A DNA stretch of 35,476 nucleotides from Pseudomonadales bacterium (GCA_028279305.1 JANQOA010000395.1:1-35476), one strand, 5' to 3'. Counted from the first letter of the stretch, positions 25,281-33,919 are shown. The notes: generated by a model from the sequence alone, not told the origin. Made by a program: numbers and translations.

Positions 25281-26270
25281 TTACTTGCGGCGGTCCAGCA
25301 TATTGCCGGTGTGCAGCAACTCCACAACCTTGCGCCGGCGTTCAGTGGGTCGCGCGTTCCAGTAGTCGCTCTCGAAGGTAGGCTGGGGTTTGCGCAGGAT
25401 CACACCCATGGCGGTGGGTTCGTTCAGATTGGCCAGCAACAGGGCCAGGGTCGGGTTGGTCTCGTCGTGAATCAGGATATCCGCTTCGGTGACGCCGTCT
25501 TCGCCGATGGTGACACACTCCAGCGACAGGCTGGACGGATCCAGGCGCAGGCCGCGGTTGCGTTCTTTGCCGTAAATCAGCGGCTGTCCTTGCTGCACGT
25601 GGATCTGGGTGTCCGCCGCGGTTTTTTTGGCTGCCACATCGTCAAATACGTCTTTGTTGTAGACGATACAGTTCTGCAGGATCTCCACAAACGCGGTGCC
25701 CTCGTGCTCCTTGGCTTCAATCAACAGCCCGGGCATGGTTTTCTGGTCGATGTCCACACTGCGGGCAAAAAATGTGGCGCCGGCGCCGATGGCGAACTGC
25801 CCCGGCGACAGCGGGTGATCCACCGAGCCGCCGGGGCTGGTGGGACTGACCGTACCCGGCCTGGAAGTGGGCGAATACTGGCCCTTGGTGAGACCGTAGA
25901 TTTCGTTGTTGAACAGCAGAATATTCAGATTCACGTTGCGGCGCAGGGTGTGCAGCAGATGATTGCCGCCAATGCTCAAGCCGTCGCCGTCACCGGTAAT
26001 CACCCACACCTCCAGTTCGGGGTTGGCCAGCTTGACGCCGGTGGCAAATGCCGGTGCGCGGCCGTGAATGGTATGAAAGCCGTAACTGTTGATGTAGTAG
26101 GGCAGCCGCGACGAGCAGCCGATGCCGGAAACAAATACGGTGTTTTCCGGCTGCGAGCCGCCGTCAGCCAGCGCCCGTTGCACGCCTTTGAGAATGGAAT
26201 AGTCACCGCAGCCGGGACACCAGCGCACTTCCTGGTCGGTGGCAAAGTCTTTAAAGCTTAAGTCGGACAT
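25281..26270 (-). CDS. korB: 2-oxoacid:ferredoxin oxidoreductase subunit beta
   Basis: A 329-residue thiamine-diphosphate subunit of a 2-oxoacid (probably 2-oxoglutarate) ferredoxin oxidoreductase, converting the oxoacid plus CoA into acyl-CoA, CO2 and reduced ferredoxin. All four cysteines expected for the [4Fe-4S] cluster are present: C18 and C21 (WCPGCGDY), C52 (GIGCSSR) and C201 (LQNCIVYN). The TPP/Mg motif GDGDGLSIGGNH is at 93-104, with NNEIYGLTKGQYSPTS after it. The length and the two-subunit layout fit KorB of actinobacterial and gammaproteobacterial aerobes. The start follows the alpha-subunit stop with one base between, so they form an operon. Confidence 0.93.
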   Translation of the reverse strand: MSDLSFKDFATDQEVRWCPGCGDYSILKGVQRALADGGSQPENTVFVSGIGCSSRLPYYINSYGFHTIHGRAPAFATGVKLANPELEVWVITGDGDGLSIGGNHLLHTLRRNVNLNILLFNNEIYGLTKGQYSPTSRPGTVSPTSPGGSVDHPLSPGQFAIGAGATFFARSVDIDQKTMPGLLIEAKEHEGTAFVEILQNCIVYNKDVFDDVAAKKTAADTQIHVQQGQPLIYGKERNRGLRLDPSSLSLECVTIGEDGVTEADILIHDETNPTLALLLANLNEPTAMGVILRKPQPTFESDYWNARPTERRRKVVELLHTGNMLDRRK

Positions 26271-26271
26271 G

Positions 26272-28131
26272 TCAGCTACCTACCTTCTGCATGTGTGGGC
26301 CGGCCAGTTGTTTAATGGATGCGGCCACCTCCGCCACCGTCAACGGCTGACCGGTGACTTTGTTGAGCTGCTCAACTTTGATATTCAGCCGGTCGCGTAA
26401 CAGCGTTGCCAGTTGGCCGGTATTCAGTTCAGGCACCAGGATGGTATCGAATTGAGCCAGCAGTTCACCCAGGTTTGGTGCCAGCGGGTTGATGTGGCGC
26501 AGGTGCACATGAGCCACCTGCAAGCCCGCCGCCAGGCTGTCTTTGACCGCCTGATAAACAGTACCGTAGGTGGACCCCCAGGCAACCACGCCCAGCCCCC
26601 CGGGCACACCCTGGTCGATGGTCTGGTTTGGAATGAACTTCGCCACGCTGGCCACCTTGTCGGTGCGTATGTCGGTCATGGCCTGATGGTTGTCCGCGTC
26701 ATAAGAGATGTTGCCGGTCACCACATCTTTTTCGATGCCGCCGACCCGGTACACAAACCGCTTGTCCCCGGGGCTGGCCCAGACCCTGCCGAGGGTTTCG
26801 GGGTTGCGTTCGAACACACCGCCGCTGGCGTCCTCACCGGGCCGGCAGTTGTCGATGGCTTCGTAACTGTCGAAATCCGGAATGGGCCACAATTCGGAAG
26901 CGTTGGCGATGTAGCCGTCTGAAAGCAGAATCACCGGGGTCATGTGCCGCAGGGCAATGGATACTGCTTCTATGGCGGTGTCGAAACAATCCGCCGGAGA
27001 ACGCGCCGCCACTACCGGCAGCGGTGTATCCCCGTTACGCCCGTACACCGCCTGGTACAGGTCGCTCTGTTCTGTTTTGGTGGGCATGCCGGTGGAAGGA
27101 CCGGCGCGCTGCACGTTGACCACCACCAGGGGCAGCTCTGTGGCCACCGCCAACCCCAGCGCCTCGGTTTTCAGCGCCACCCCTGGGCCTGACGATGAGG
27201 TCACCCCCAGTTTGCCGGCGTAAGAAGCGCCGATGGCAGAACATACCGCGGCAATTTCGTCCTCCGCCTGGAAAGTGCTGACGCCGGCGTCCTGCAAGCC
27301 GGTGAGGTTGTGCAGCAGGCTGGATGCCGGGGTGATCGGGTATGAACAGAACATCAGTTCCGTGTCAGCCAGTTCGCCGGCAGCCACCAGGCCCAGCGCC
27401 AGACCTTCAGCGCCGGTGATGGTGCGGTACTCAACGGAATCCAGGGGCGCTTCGGGGATCTTCTCCTGGGACAGCACCTGGCCGAACTCTGTATTTTCCC
27501 CATAAGCGTGACCGGCATTCAGGGCGGTCAGGTTAGCGTCGCGGACCTGCTCGTTGCTGGCAAATTTGGTCTTGATCCAGGCCTGGGTCGGTTCCCGGGG
27601 CTGGTCGAACATCCACAACATAAGGCCCAGGGCCCAGAAGTTTTTGCAGCGGATGGCGTCCTTGTTACCCAGATGGTGGGGCTTGACCGCTTCGATGGTC
27701 AGGTGGGTGATGTCGATTTTGACCACGTCGTAGTCAGCCAGGGTGCCGTCCTCCAGCGGGTTGGAGGCCAGGTCAGCACGTTTCAGCCGCTGTTCGGTAA
27801 ACGCGCTTTCATCCACCAGAATCAGACTGTGAGGCGCAAGGTGGGCGAGGTTGACCACCAGGGCAGCCGGGTTGAAGGCAATCAGCACATCCGGCTCGTC
27901 ACCCGGGGTGGTAATGCGGTCGCCGCCGAACTGGATTTGAAACGCGGAAACCCCGTAGCGGGTGCCGGCCGGGGCGCGGATTTCCGCGGGAAAGTCCGGC
28001 AGCGTAGCCAGATCATGGCCAGCCAGCGCAGAGGCGACGGTAAATTGTTGACCCTGCAATTGGATGCCGTCCCCGGAGTCTCCGGCGAACCGGACCACAT
28101 GGCTGACTTTACCTGCAAGTTCTTGGTGCAC
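26272..28131 (-). CDS. korA: 2-oxoacid:ferredoxin oxidoreductase subunit alpha (gamma-alpha fusion)
   Basis: A 619-residue partner of KorB. The gamma-like domain comes first (VRFAGDSGDGIQLQG at ~13-27, then LPDFPAEIRAPAG), followed by the alpha domain with YPITPASSLLHNL (~265-277), FQAEDEIAAVCSAIGASYAG and TSSSGPGVALKTEALGLA, and a C-terminal core and transketolase-like region. This fused order is typical of the oxygen-tolerant two-subunit Kor enzymes. The start is GTG 28131; no strong ribosome site is seen and no in-frame ATG lies upstream. The promoter must lie in the 183-bp region shared with the small acidic protein gene. Confidence 0.93.
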   Translation of the reverse strand: MHQELAGKVSHVVRFAGDSGDGIQLQGQQFTVASALAGHDLATLPDFPAEIRAPAGTRYGVSAFQIQFGGDRITTPGDEPDVLIAFNPAALVVNLAHLAPHSLILVDESAFTEQRLKRADLASNPLEDGTLADYDVVKIDITHLTIEAVKPHHLGNKDAIRCKNFWALGLMLWMFDQPREPTQAWIKTKFASNEQVRDANLTALNAGHAYGENTEFGQVLSQEKIPEAPLDSVEYRTITGAEGLALGLVAAGELADTELMFCSYPITPASSLLHNLTGLQDAGVSTFQAEDEIAAVCSAIGASYAGKLGVTSSSGPGVALKTEALGLAVATELPLVVVNVQRAGPSTGMPTKTEQSDLYQAVYGRNGDTPLPVVAARSPADCFDTAIEAVSIALRHMTPVILLSDGYIANASELWPIPDFDSYEAIDNCRPGEDASGGVFERNPETLGRVWASPGDKRFVYRVGGIEKDVVTGNISYDADNHQAMTDIRTDKVASVAKFIPNQTIDQGVPGGLGVVAWGSTYGTVYQAVKDSLAAGLQVAHVHLRHINPLAPNLGELLAQFDTILVPELNTGQLATLLRDRLNIKVEQLNKVTGQPLTVAEVAASIKQLAGPHMQKVGS

Positions 28132-28221
28132 TTTGATTTTTACGGGTGGAAAAAGTGGCGCGCATTGTAGCTAATTTAGAGTGTATTGCGAGCAACGTCT
28201 TGGATTTTGATCGTATATGGT

Positions 28222-28243
28222 TATAAGAGGCCTCTTTCTTATA
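28222..28243. promoter_or_regulatory. Nested palindromes upstream of the acidic-protein promoter
   Basis: AAGAGGCCTCTT at 28225-28236 is a perfect 12-bp palindrome. It sits inside a wider inverted repeat, TATAAGA (28222-28228) with TCTTATA (28237-28243). It abuts the -35 element at 28244 and lies between divergent genes, so it could be an operator for one or both. Confidence 0.5.
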
Positions 28244-28271
28244 TTGACACGCCGGAGATTGGCGTTACAGT
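28244..28271 (+). promoter_or_regulatory. Sigma-70-like promoter of the small acidic protein gene
   Basis: A perfect -35 TTGACA (28244-28249), a 16-bp spacer and TACAGT (28266-28271) lie 43 bp before the ATG. The spacer and its edges hold a short inverted repeat, ACGCC-N7-GGCGT (28249-28265), which could be an operator overlapping the promoter. Confidence 0.6.
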
Positions 28272-28314
28272 GCGCCTGGCTTTAACAGCAGCGTCTTAAT
28301 TTGAGGAGAAAGTA

Positions 28315-28641
28315 ATGAAAGTAGTTGCGAGTACCGAAAACTATACGGTCTACCTGCGCAAGGATGGCCGGCATGCGGTCCGCGGTGCGGATAAATCACC
28401 GATCAACGGCGACGAGAAGGTCACCATTCTGTTGGAACACGGCCTGATCACCGCGGCGGCGCCCAAACCCGCGGAACCCGAAGCCGCTGACGAAACAGCC
28501 GCGCAGGCTGAAGAGTCGGCAGCGGAAGATGAAGGCGGCGCGGCAGAAGAAAGCGCTGCGGAAGACACTGCTGAAGATGCGGCCGCCGCGGACAGCGCTG
28601 AAGAAGACAGTGCCGGCGAAGAGGCTGAAGACGACAAGTAA
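28315..28641 (+). CDS. Small acidic protein, conserved N-terminus with Ala/Glu/Asp tail
   Basis: A 108-residue protein of unknown function. Residues 1-46 form a compact, mixed-charge unit (VVASTENYTVYLRKDGRHAV, then INGDEKVTILLEHGLI) that looks folded, probably a small beta sheet plus helix. Residues ~50-108 are an almost pure Ala/Glu/Asp tail with no aromatic residues, likely disordered and strongly negative. No signal peptide or TM segment is seen, so it is cytosolic. It has a strong ribosome site (GAGGAGA) and a strong promoter, suggesting high expression. Acidic tails of this kind occur in chaperone-like, nucleic-acid-mimic or translation-associated proteins, but no function can be assigned. 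It lies just upstream of uvrB on the same strand. Confidence 0.8.
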   Translation: MKVVASTENYTVYLRKDGRHAVRGADKSPINGDEKVTILLEHGLITAAAPKPAEPEAADETAAQAEESAAEDEGGAAEESAAEDTAEDAAAADSAEEDSAGEEAEDDK

Positions 28642-28661
28642 GCCTGTGCGATAAACATCTG

Positions 28662-28709
28662 CTGTAACGCCTGCTGTAAACGCGGCCTGTAAACGCCTCC
28701 TGTAAACGA
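28662..28709 (+). repeat. Four tandem CTGTAAACGC-type repeats upstream of uvrB
   Basis: CTGTAACGC (28662), CTGTAAACGC (28674), CTGTAAACGC (28687) and CTGTAAACGA (28700) are spaced 12, 13 and 13 bp in the 94-bp gap before the uvrB start. They are direct, not inverted, so they do not fit the E. coli LexA box (CTGT-N8-ACAG). Confidence 0.75.
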
Positions 28710-28735
28710 AAGAAGGCTTGCCGTACACTGGGTGC

Positions 28736-30757
28736 ATGGTGCAACCCGTATCCGAACTCCGTGTGGTGGCGGACTATCAACCGGCCGGCGACCAGCCCGG
28801 CGCCATAACCGCGCTGGTAGATGGCCTGGAAGATGGGCTCAGCCATCAAACCCTGCTGGGGGTGACCGGCTCCGGTAAAACCTACGCTGTTGCCAAGGTC
28901 ATCGAATCAGTGCAACGGCCGTCCATAGTGCTGGCGCCCAACAAGACCCTGGCTGCCCAACTGTACGGCGAGTTCCGGGAGTTTTTCCCGCACAACTCGG
29001 TTGAGTATTTTGTTTCCTATTACGACTACTACCAGCCTGAAGCCTACGTACCCTCATCCGACACGTACATAGAAAAAGATTCGTCGATCAACGCGCACAT
29101 CGAGCAGATGCGGCTGAGCGCCACCAAGGCGCTGCTGGAGCGCCGTGACGCCATTATTGTGGCATCGGTTTCAGCCATCTACGGCCTGGGTGATCCGCAA
29201 TCTTACCTGCGCATGGTTCTGCACCTGGACCGCGGCGACCGGGTGGATCAGCGCCAGCTGCTGCGCCGCCTGGCGGAGTTGCAGTACACCCGCAACGATC
29301 AGGTCTTTCAGCGCGGCACCTACCGGGTGCGCGGTGATGTTATTGACGTGTTCCCCGCGGAATCCGAGAAGGAGGGGGTCCGCATTGAGCTGTTTGACGA
29401 TGAAATCGAAGACCTGTCTGTCTTTGACCCGTTAACCGGTGAGATTCTCAACCGGGTGCCGCGTTATACGGTGTACCCCAAGACACACTATGTCACGCCC
29501 CGCGAGCGCATCCTGTCGGTGCTGGAAGAGATTAAGGAAGAACTGCAGGACCGCCTGAATTATCTGGCCGCCAATAACAAGCTGGTGGAAGCCCAGCGGC
29601 TGGAGCAGCGCACCCGCTTTGACCTGGAGATGATTCAGGAGCTGGGTTACTGCTCCGGCATCGAAAACTACTCGCGCTATCTTTCCGGCCGCGCGGCGGG
29701 AGAACCGCCGCCGACCCTGTTTGACTACCTGCCCAAAGACGCGCTGCTGGTCATAGACGAATCCCACGTTACCGTGCCGCAGATCGGCGGCATGTACAAA
29801 GGCGACCGCTCACGCAAGGAAACACTGGTGGAATACGGCTTCCGGCTGCCGTCAGCGCTGGACAACCGGCCGCTGCGCTTTGATGAGTGGGAACGGCTGG
29901 CGCCGCAGATGATATTTGTTTCCGCCACGCCGGGGCCCTACGAAGCGGAGAAAGGCGGGCAGGTTGTTGAACAGGTGGTGCGGCCCACCGGGCTGGTGGA
30001 TCCGGAGGTGGTTATCCGGCCGGCGTCCACCCAGGTGGACGATCTGCTGGGTGAGATTCAGCAGGTGGTGGCCGCCGGTGACCGGGTGCTGGTCACCACC
30101 CTGACTAAACGGATGGCGGAGGACCTGACCGAATATCTGGATGAACACGGGGTGCGGGTACGTTACCTGCACTCGGACATCGACACTGTAGAACGCATGG
30201 AAATCATCCGCGACCTGCGCCTGGGTGAGTTTGATGTGCTGGTGGGCATCAACCTGCTGCGCGAAGGCCTCGACATGCCCGAGGTTGCCCTGGTGGCGGT
30301 GCTGGATGCGGACAAGGAAGGTTTCCTGCGCTCCGAAGGTTCGCTTATACAAACCGTTGGACGCGCGGCGCGCAACTTGCGCGGACGGGCCATCCTCTAC
30401 GCGGACAAAATGACCGGTTCCATGGAACGCGCCCTGGCCGAAACCAGCCGGCGGCGGGAAAAACAGCTGGCCCACAATGTCGAATTCAACATCACGCCGC
30501 GGTCAGTATCCAAGCAGGTGGCCGACATCATGGAAGGTGCGCGGCAGGCTGCTCCCGGCGCCGCCAAACGCAGCCGGCGCCAGAACGGCCGCGACCACAA
30601 AGCCATCAGTATTCCGGACGATCCCAAGGCGCTGGGCAAACTGCTGGACAAGCTGGAAAAACAGATGCTGGATCATGCGCAGAATCTGGAGTTCGAAGAA
30701 GCGGCCAATATCCGCGACCAGCTGCAGGAGATCCGCGACCGCCAGTTGCTGCGTTAA
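28736..30757 (+). CDS. uvrB: Excinuclease ABC subunit B
   Basis: UvrB, the damage-verifying helicase-like subunit of nucleotide excision repair, loaded by UvrA2 and then bound by UvrC. From ATG 28736 it has 673 residues, the same as E. coli UvrB. Visible are the Walker A GVTGSGKT (42-49), the beta-hairpin with [20 protein letters not shown], the DESH Walker [10 protein letters not shown], the helicase motifs [14 protein letters not shown] and [23 protein letters not shown], and a C-terminal UVR motif ([19 protein letters not shown]) for UvrC contact. An in-frame TTG at 28718 would add six residues unlike the family. It converges on the P450 gene, 17 bp between stops. Confidence 0.98.
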   Translation: MVQPVSELRVVADYQPAGDQPGAITALVDGLEDGLSHQTLLGVTGSGKTYAVAKVIESVQRPSIVLAPNKTLAAQLYGEFREFFPHNSVEYFVSYYDYYQPEAYVPSSDTYIEKDSSINAHIEQMRLSATKALLERRDAIIVASVSAIYGLGDPQSYLRMVLHLDRGDRVDQRQLLRRLAELQYTRNDQVFQRGTYRVRGDVIDVFPAESEKEGVRIELFDDEIEDLSVFDPLTGEILNRVPRYTVYPKTHYVTPRERILSVLEEIKEELQDRLNYLAANNKLVEAQRLEQRTRFDLEMIQELGYCSGIENYSRYLSGRAAGEPPPTLFDYLPKDALLVIDESHVTVPQIGGMYKGDRSRKETLVEYGFRLPSALDNRPLRFDEWERLAPQMIFVSATPGPYEAEKGGQVVEQVVRPTGLVDPEVVIRPASTQVDDLLGEIQQVVAAGDRVLVTTLTKRMAEDLTEYLDEHGVRVRYLHSDIDTVERMEIIRDLRLGEFDVLVGINLLREGLDMPEVALVAVLDADKEGFLRSEGSLIQTVGRAARNLRGRAILYADKMTGSMERALAETSRRREKQLAHNVEFNITPRSVSKQVADIMEGARQAAPGAAKRSRRQNGRDHKAISIPDDPKALGKLLDKLEKQMLDHAQNLEFEEAANIRDQLQEIRDRQLLR

Positions 30758-30774
30758 CGGCTGCCGCCCGGCTG

Positions 30775-31974
30775 CTAAATCTGCCGGAACGCCAGCGGCA
30801 TATGCCGGATGCCGGAAATAAAATTGGACGCCAGCCATTGCGGCGGTTCCAGCAGCTCAAAGTCCCCCATGCGGGTGAGGATTTCGTGGAAGATGCAATC
30901 GATCTCCACCCGGGCGATATGCTGCCCGAGGCAGACGTGGGTGCCGGTGCCGAACGCAATCTGTTCGTTGGGGAAGCGGTGCAGGTCCAGCCGGCGCGGC
31001 TTGTCGAATTTGCGCGGATCCACATTGGCGGCGGCAAAGTAACGGACTACCTTGTCCCCGGCGCGGATGGTTTGTCCGTGCAGTTCCAGATCCCGCCGCG
31101 CCGTGCGGCGAAAATAAATTACCGGGCTGACCACCCGCAGCAGTTCTTCCCGCGCGGACGCATTCAGCTCGGCACTGGGGTGCGCCTGCCACTCGCGCAG
31201 GCTGTCGGGCTGCCGGATCAACTCGTGCAGGCCGCCCGCCACCAGATTGCGGGTGGTATCACCGCCGGCATCAATCAGCAGCATAAAAAACAACTGGAAG
31301 TCGATTTCGTCCAGTTTGCGGCCGTCCACTTCAGCGTGAACAATCTGGCTGGCCAGGTCGTCGGTGGGATGCTCCAGCTTCTGTTTGTAGACCTCCAGCG
31401 CGTAGGCGAACATCTGCATGATGGCGTTGGTCTGCGCGTCCGCTTCCAGAGCCTCCGGCGCGGTATGGATGATTTCCGTCAGCTTGTAGAGTTCGCGCCC
31501 ATCCTGCAGCGGAATGCCGGTCAGTTCAGCAATGACATAGGACGGCAGCTCACCGGCCACTTCGCTGACAAACTCACATTCGCCCCTGCTGATGACCGCG
31601 TCGATAATCCGCGCGGACAGTTCACCGATACGCGGCCGCAGTTCAGCAGCCGGACCGCGGGTAAATTCGCGGCTGATGATGCGCCGGAACTGGGTGTGCT
31701 GGGGCGGGTCCATCATCAGCATCATCTGATGGTCTTCAGACATGGAGACCGGATTGGCGCTGTCCGGATCCGCAATCATCACCGTCGGCTGGGAAGAAAA
31801 CAGGTCCGGCTGGCGGCCCACCGCGGCCACGTCGTCATAACGGGTCAAAACCCAGAAGCCGGGACCGTCCGGCTCGGCGTGGCGGTACACCGGAGCGTTA
31901 TCCTGCAGCCACTGGTACTGGTCCAGGGGATGCCCGTGGGCAAAAGTTTCCGCGCTCAGCAGGTCAATCTGCAT
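30775..31974 (-). CDS. Cytochrome P450
   Basis: A 399-residue soluble bacterial P450, a haem monooxygenase. Seen are the B'-C region DPPQHTQFRRI (89-99), the I-helix oxygen-activation motif DAGGDTTRN (235-243), the K-helix ExxR (E277-R280), and the haem loop FGTGTHVCLGQHIAR (341-355) with Cys348 as iron ligand. The overall pattern recalls CYP families that oxidise steroid side chains or terpenoids (GGDTTRN with FRRTA), but no family is assigned. It follows the acyl-CoA ligase by 41 bp on the same strand, suggesting that hydroxylation and CoA activation of one substrate are coupled. No ferredoxin gene is adjacent. Confidence 0.95.
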   Translation of the reverse strand: MQIDLLSAETFAHGHPLDQYQWLQDNAPVYRHAEPDGPGFWVLTRYDDVAAVGRQPDLFSSQPTVMIADPDSANPVSMSEDHQMMLMMDPPQHTQFRRIISREFTRGPAAELRPRIGELSARIIDAVISRGECEFVSEVAGELPSYVIAELTGIPLQDGRELYKLTEIIHTAPEALEADAQTNAIMQMFAYALEVYKQKLEHPTDDLASQIVHAEVDGRKLDEIDFQLFFMLLIDAGGDTTRNLVAGGLHELIRQPDSLREWQAHPSAELNASAREELLRVVSPVIYFRRTARRDLELHGQTIRAGDKVVRYFAAANVDPRKFDKPRRLDLHRFPNEQIAFGTGTHVCLGQHIARVEIDCIFHEILTRMGDFELLEPPQWLASNFISGIRHMPLAFRQI

Positions 31975-32015
31975 AGCTTGTGTTTCCCGATGTCCCGTGC
32001 CTTGTGGTGTTTGCC

Positions 32016-33569
32016 TTAAGTTGCATCCACATAAGATGCCCGCACCACCCGGCGTTGAATTTTACCGGCGGCGGAGCGGGGCAGCTCCGCCACATAGTCG
32101 ATCTGCCTGGGGCATTTGAAGTTCGCCAGGCGTTCCCGTGCCCAGGTGATCAATTCGTCGCTGAGGGCCGAGGAGGCTTCTACGTCCGGCTGCAGTTGCA
32201 CCACGGAGCGCACTTCTTCACCCCATTCATCGTTGGGCACGCCAATAGTGCACACATCCAGAACCGCCGGGTGTTTCAGCAGCTCGCTGTCCACTTCCTG
32301 GGGGTAGATGTTGACGCCCCCCGAGATAATCAGCTCAGCGCTGCGGCCGGTGAGAAACAGGTAGCCGTCGTCATCGAAGTAGCCCATATCACCCAGGGTG
32401 AAGTAATCCCCGCGGTACGACTTGCCGGTTTTTTCAGTGTCCTTGTAGTACTCAAAACGGCCGCTGTCGGGGGCCCGCATGTAGATGGTGCCCACCTCGC
32501 CGACGGCAACCGGGTCGCCGTTGTCGTCAAGAATTTTGTTATCAAACTCCGGCCCCGGCCGGCCCACGGTGCCCGGTTTGGTCAGCCATTCTTCCGCACC
32601 CACCAGGAAGCCGCCGCCGCCCTCGGTGGCTGCGTAATACTCCCAGATGACCGGGCCGAACCATTCGATCATGGCCTGTTTTACATGCACCGGGCAGGGT
32701 GCCGCGCCGTGGATAAGAAATTTCATGCTGGAGATGTCGTAAGCGGCCTTAACCTCCTCGGGCAGCTGCAGCAGGCGGTGGAACATGGTGGCCACCATAT
32801 GGGTATGGGTAATTTTGTATTCGCTGATGAGTTTCAACGTCTCTTCCGCATCCCAGCGGTCCATCATGACAATGCCCACCCCGGACCATAATGGTTGGAC
32901 AATATCGATCAGCAGGGGGGCTGCGTGATACGCCGGACCGGTCACCAGATCCCGGCTTTCACCCACCGTGTAAGCCGCCGGGCTGTCGTCCCACACCGGT
33001 GCTTCCGGCAGGCGGTCCTTGCGGTATACCCCCTTGGGCCGGCCGGTGGTGCCGGAGGTGTAGAGCATGCGTGAGCCCAGCGTCGGATTTTCGATGTCGG
33101 TATCGTCCAGGCCCTTGATGGCTTCGTGAAAATCCGTAAAACCGGGGATATCACCCCCCACCGAAAGCTTCAGTTTTGCTTTGGACGCGTATTGTGGTGC
33201 TTCCACAACCGGCGGTCCCAGGCTGGCGTCGGCAATAAACGCCTTGGCTTCACAGTTGTCGACGATGTAGCCGATTTCTTCACCTTTCAGATGGAAGTTG
33301 ATGGGCGTGAAGCGGATACCGGCGCGGGTGGTGGCCGCCAGCACGTCGATGAATTCCGGGCGGTTTTTGCTGACCACGGCGACCGCGTCACCGGCGCTGA
33401 TGTTGTGCTGGGCGAACAGGCGCACCAGCCGGTTGGCATTTGCATTCAATTCAGCAAAAGTGCGGCTGCCGTACTCGGTGACCACAGCGCTGGTGTCGGG
33501 TTGTTGTTGTGCGTGGTGGGCAACCAGCATGCCGCTCTGTACGGCTTGCTCCACGGTTAATTCAGACAT
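32016..33569 (-). CDS. Acyl-CoA synthetase / fatty-acid--CoA ligase
   Basis: A 517-residue adenylate-forming acyl-CoA ligase, complete. The P-loop is LYTSGTTGRPKG (169-180), followed by YYAATEGGGG, LGDMGYFDDDGYLFLTGRSAELIISGGVNIYPQEVD (hinge to C-domain) and a final PRSAAGKIQRRV with the catalytic lysine. The substrate is probably a bulky or branched acid, given the P450 partner, though the sequence does not prove this. A strong ribosome site (GGGAGGGAGAG) precedes ATG 33569. It is the first gene of the ligase-P450 pair, with direct repeats 38 and 79 bp upstream. It differs from the partial ligase at the left end of the window. Confidence 0.94.
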   Translation of the reverse strand: MSELTVEQAVQSGMLVAHHAQQQPDTSAVVTEYGSRTFAELNANANRLVRLFAQHNISAGDAVAVVSKNRPEFIDVLAATTRAGIRFTPINFHLKGEEIGYIVDNCEAKAFIADASLGPPVVEAPQYASKAKLKLSVGGDIPGFTDFHEAIKGLDDTDIENPTLGSRMLYTSGTTGRPKGVYRKDRLPEAPVWDDSPAAYTVGESRDLVTGPAYHAAPLLIDIVQPLWSGVGIVMMDRWDAEETLKLISEYKITHTHMVATMFHRLLQLPEEVKAAYDISSMKFLIHGAAPCPVHVKQAMIEWFGPVIWEYYAATEGGGGFLVGAEEWLTKPGTVGRPGPEFDNKILDDNGDPVAVGEVGTIYMRAPDSGRFEYYKDTEKTGKSYRGDYFTLGDMGYFDDDGYLFLTGRSAELIISGGVNIYPQEVDSELLKHPAVLDVCTIGVPNDEWGEEVRSVVQLQPDVEASSALSDELITWARERLANFKCPRQIDYVAELPRSAAGKIQRRVVRASYVDAT

Positions 33570-33606
33570 GCCGACTCTCCCTCCCCGAGAAACTTCATAA
33601 AACGAT

Positions 33607-33658
33607 TTGTATACGCATTGGCCAGCCGTGATGCAAGGCTGAATTTATTGCATACGCA
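33607..33658. repeat. Direct repeat TTGYATACGCA upstream of the ligase-P450 operon
   Basis: TTGTATACGCA (33607-33617) and TTGCATACGCA (33648-33658) are start-to-start 41 bp apart, close to four helical turns. They lie 38-89 bp upstream of the ligase ATG on the promoter side. They could be the sites of a catabolic regulator. Confidence 0.55.
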
Positions 33659-33749
33659 GCTATTGATTTTAGGCACTGGAGCAGGTCAAATTCGTATCAC
33701 ATTAGGGTGACACTGAATCGCAGGCCCGTTTTTGGGTACGCAGCTGTAG

Positions 33750-33919
33750 ACGCGCAATAGCGACGACAATAGACGACAATAAAAGAAGACAATAAAAAAG
33801 ACGTTAAAACGGCAATAACAAGAAGAACCGCAATAAAAATACGGCAGTAAATTGCGCAAAAAGGACTTAACAGCGGCACCTAGCAGTATCAGGTAGCGCA
33901 GCGAAGATCCGGAACAATA
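33750..33919 (+). repeat. Degenerate decamer array, consensus RACGRCAATA
   Basis: Copies begin at 33750 (ACGCGCAATA), 33762 and 33772 (two adjacent perfect GACGACAATA), 33785 (GAAGACAATA), 33808 (AACGGCAATA), 33826 (AACCGCAATA) and 33910 (CGGAACAATA), with a weaker one near 33840. All are in the same orientation, with irregular spacing of 10-84 bp. Confidence 0.6.

Noticed and set aside
28642..28735. E. coli-type LexA box upstream of uvrB
   Set aside because: CTGT occurs several times but always as direct repeats; no CTGT-N8-ACAG palindrome is present.
30802..32019. A 405-codon plus-strand frame opposite the cytochrome P450
   Set aside because: The P450 on the other strand has all its motifs; this frame has low-complexity composition and no recognisable fold.
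33697..33879. A 60-residue hydrophobic minus-strand peptide
   Set aside because: Its hydrophobicity follows from the T-rich complement of the purine-biased repeat region; no ribosome site supports translation.
33750..33919. CRISPR array
   Set aside because: Units are only ~10 bp, degenerate and irregularly spaced; there are no 28-37-bp repeats, unique spacers or cas genes.
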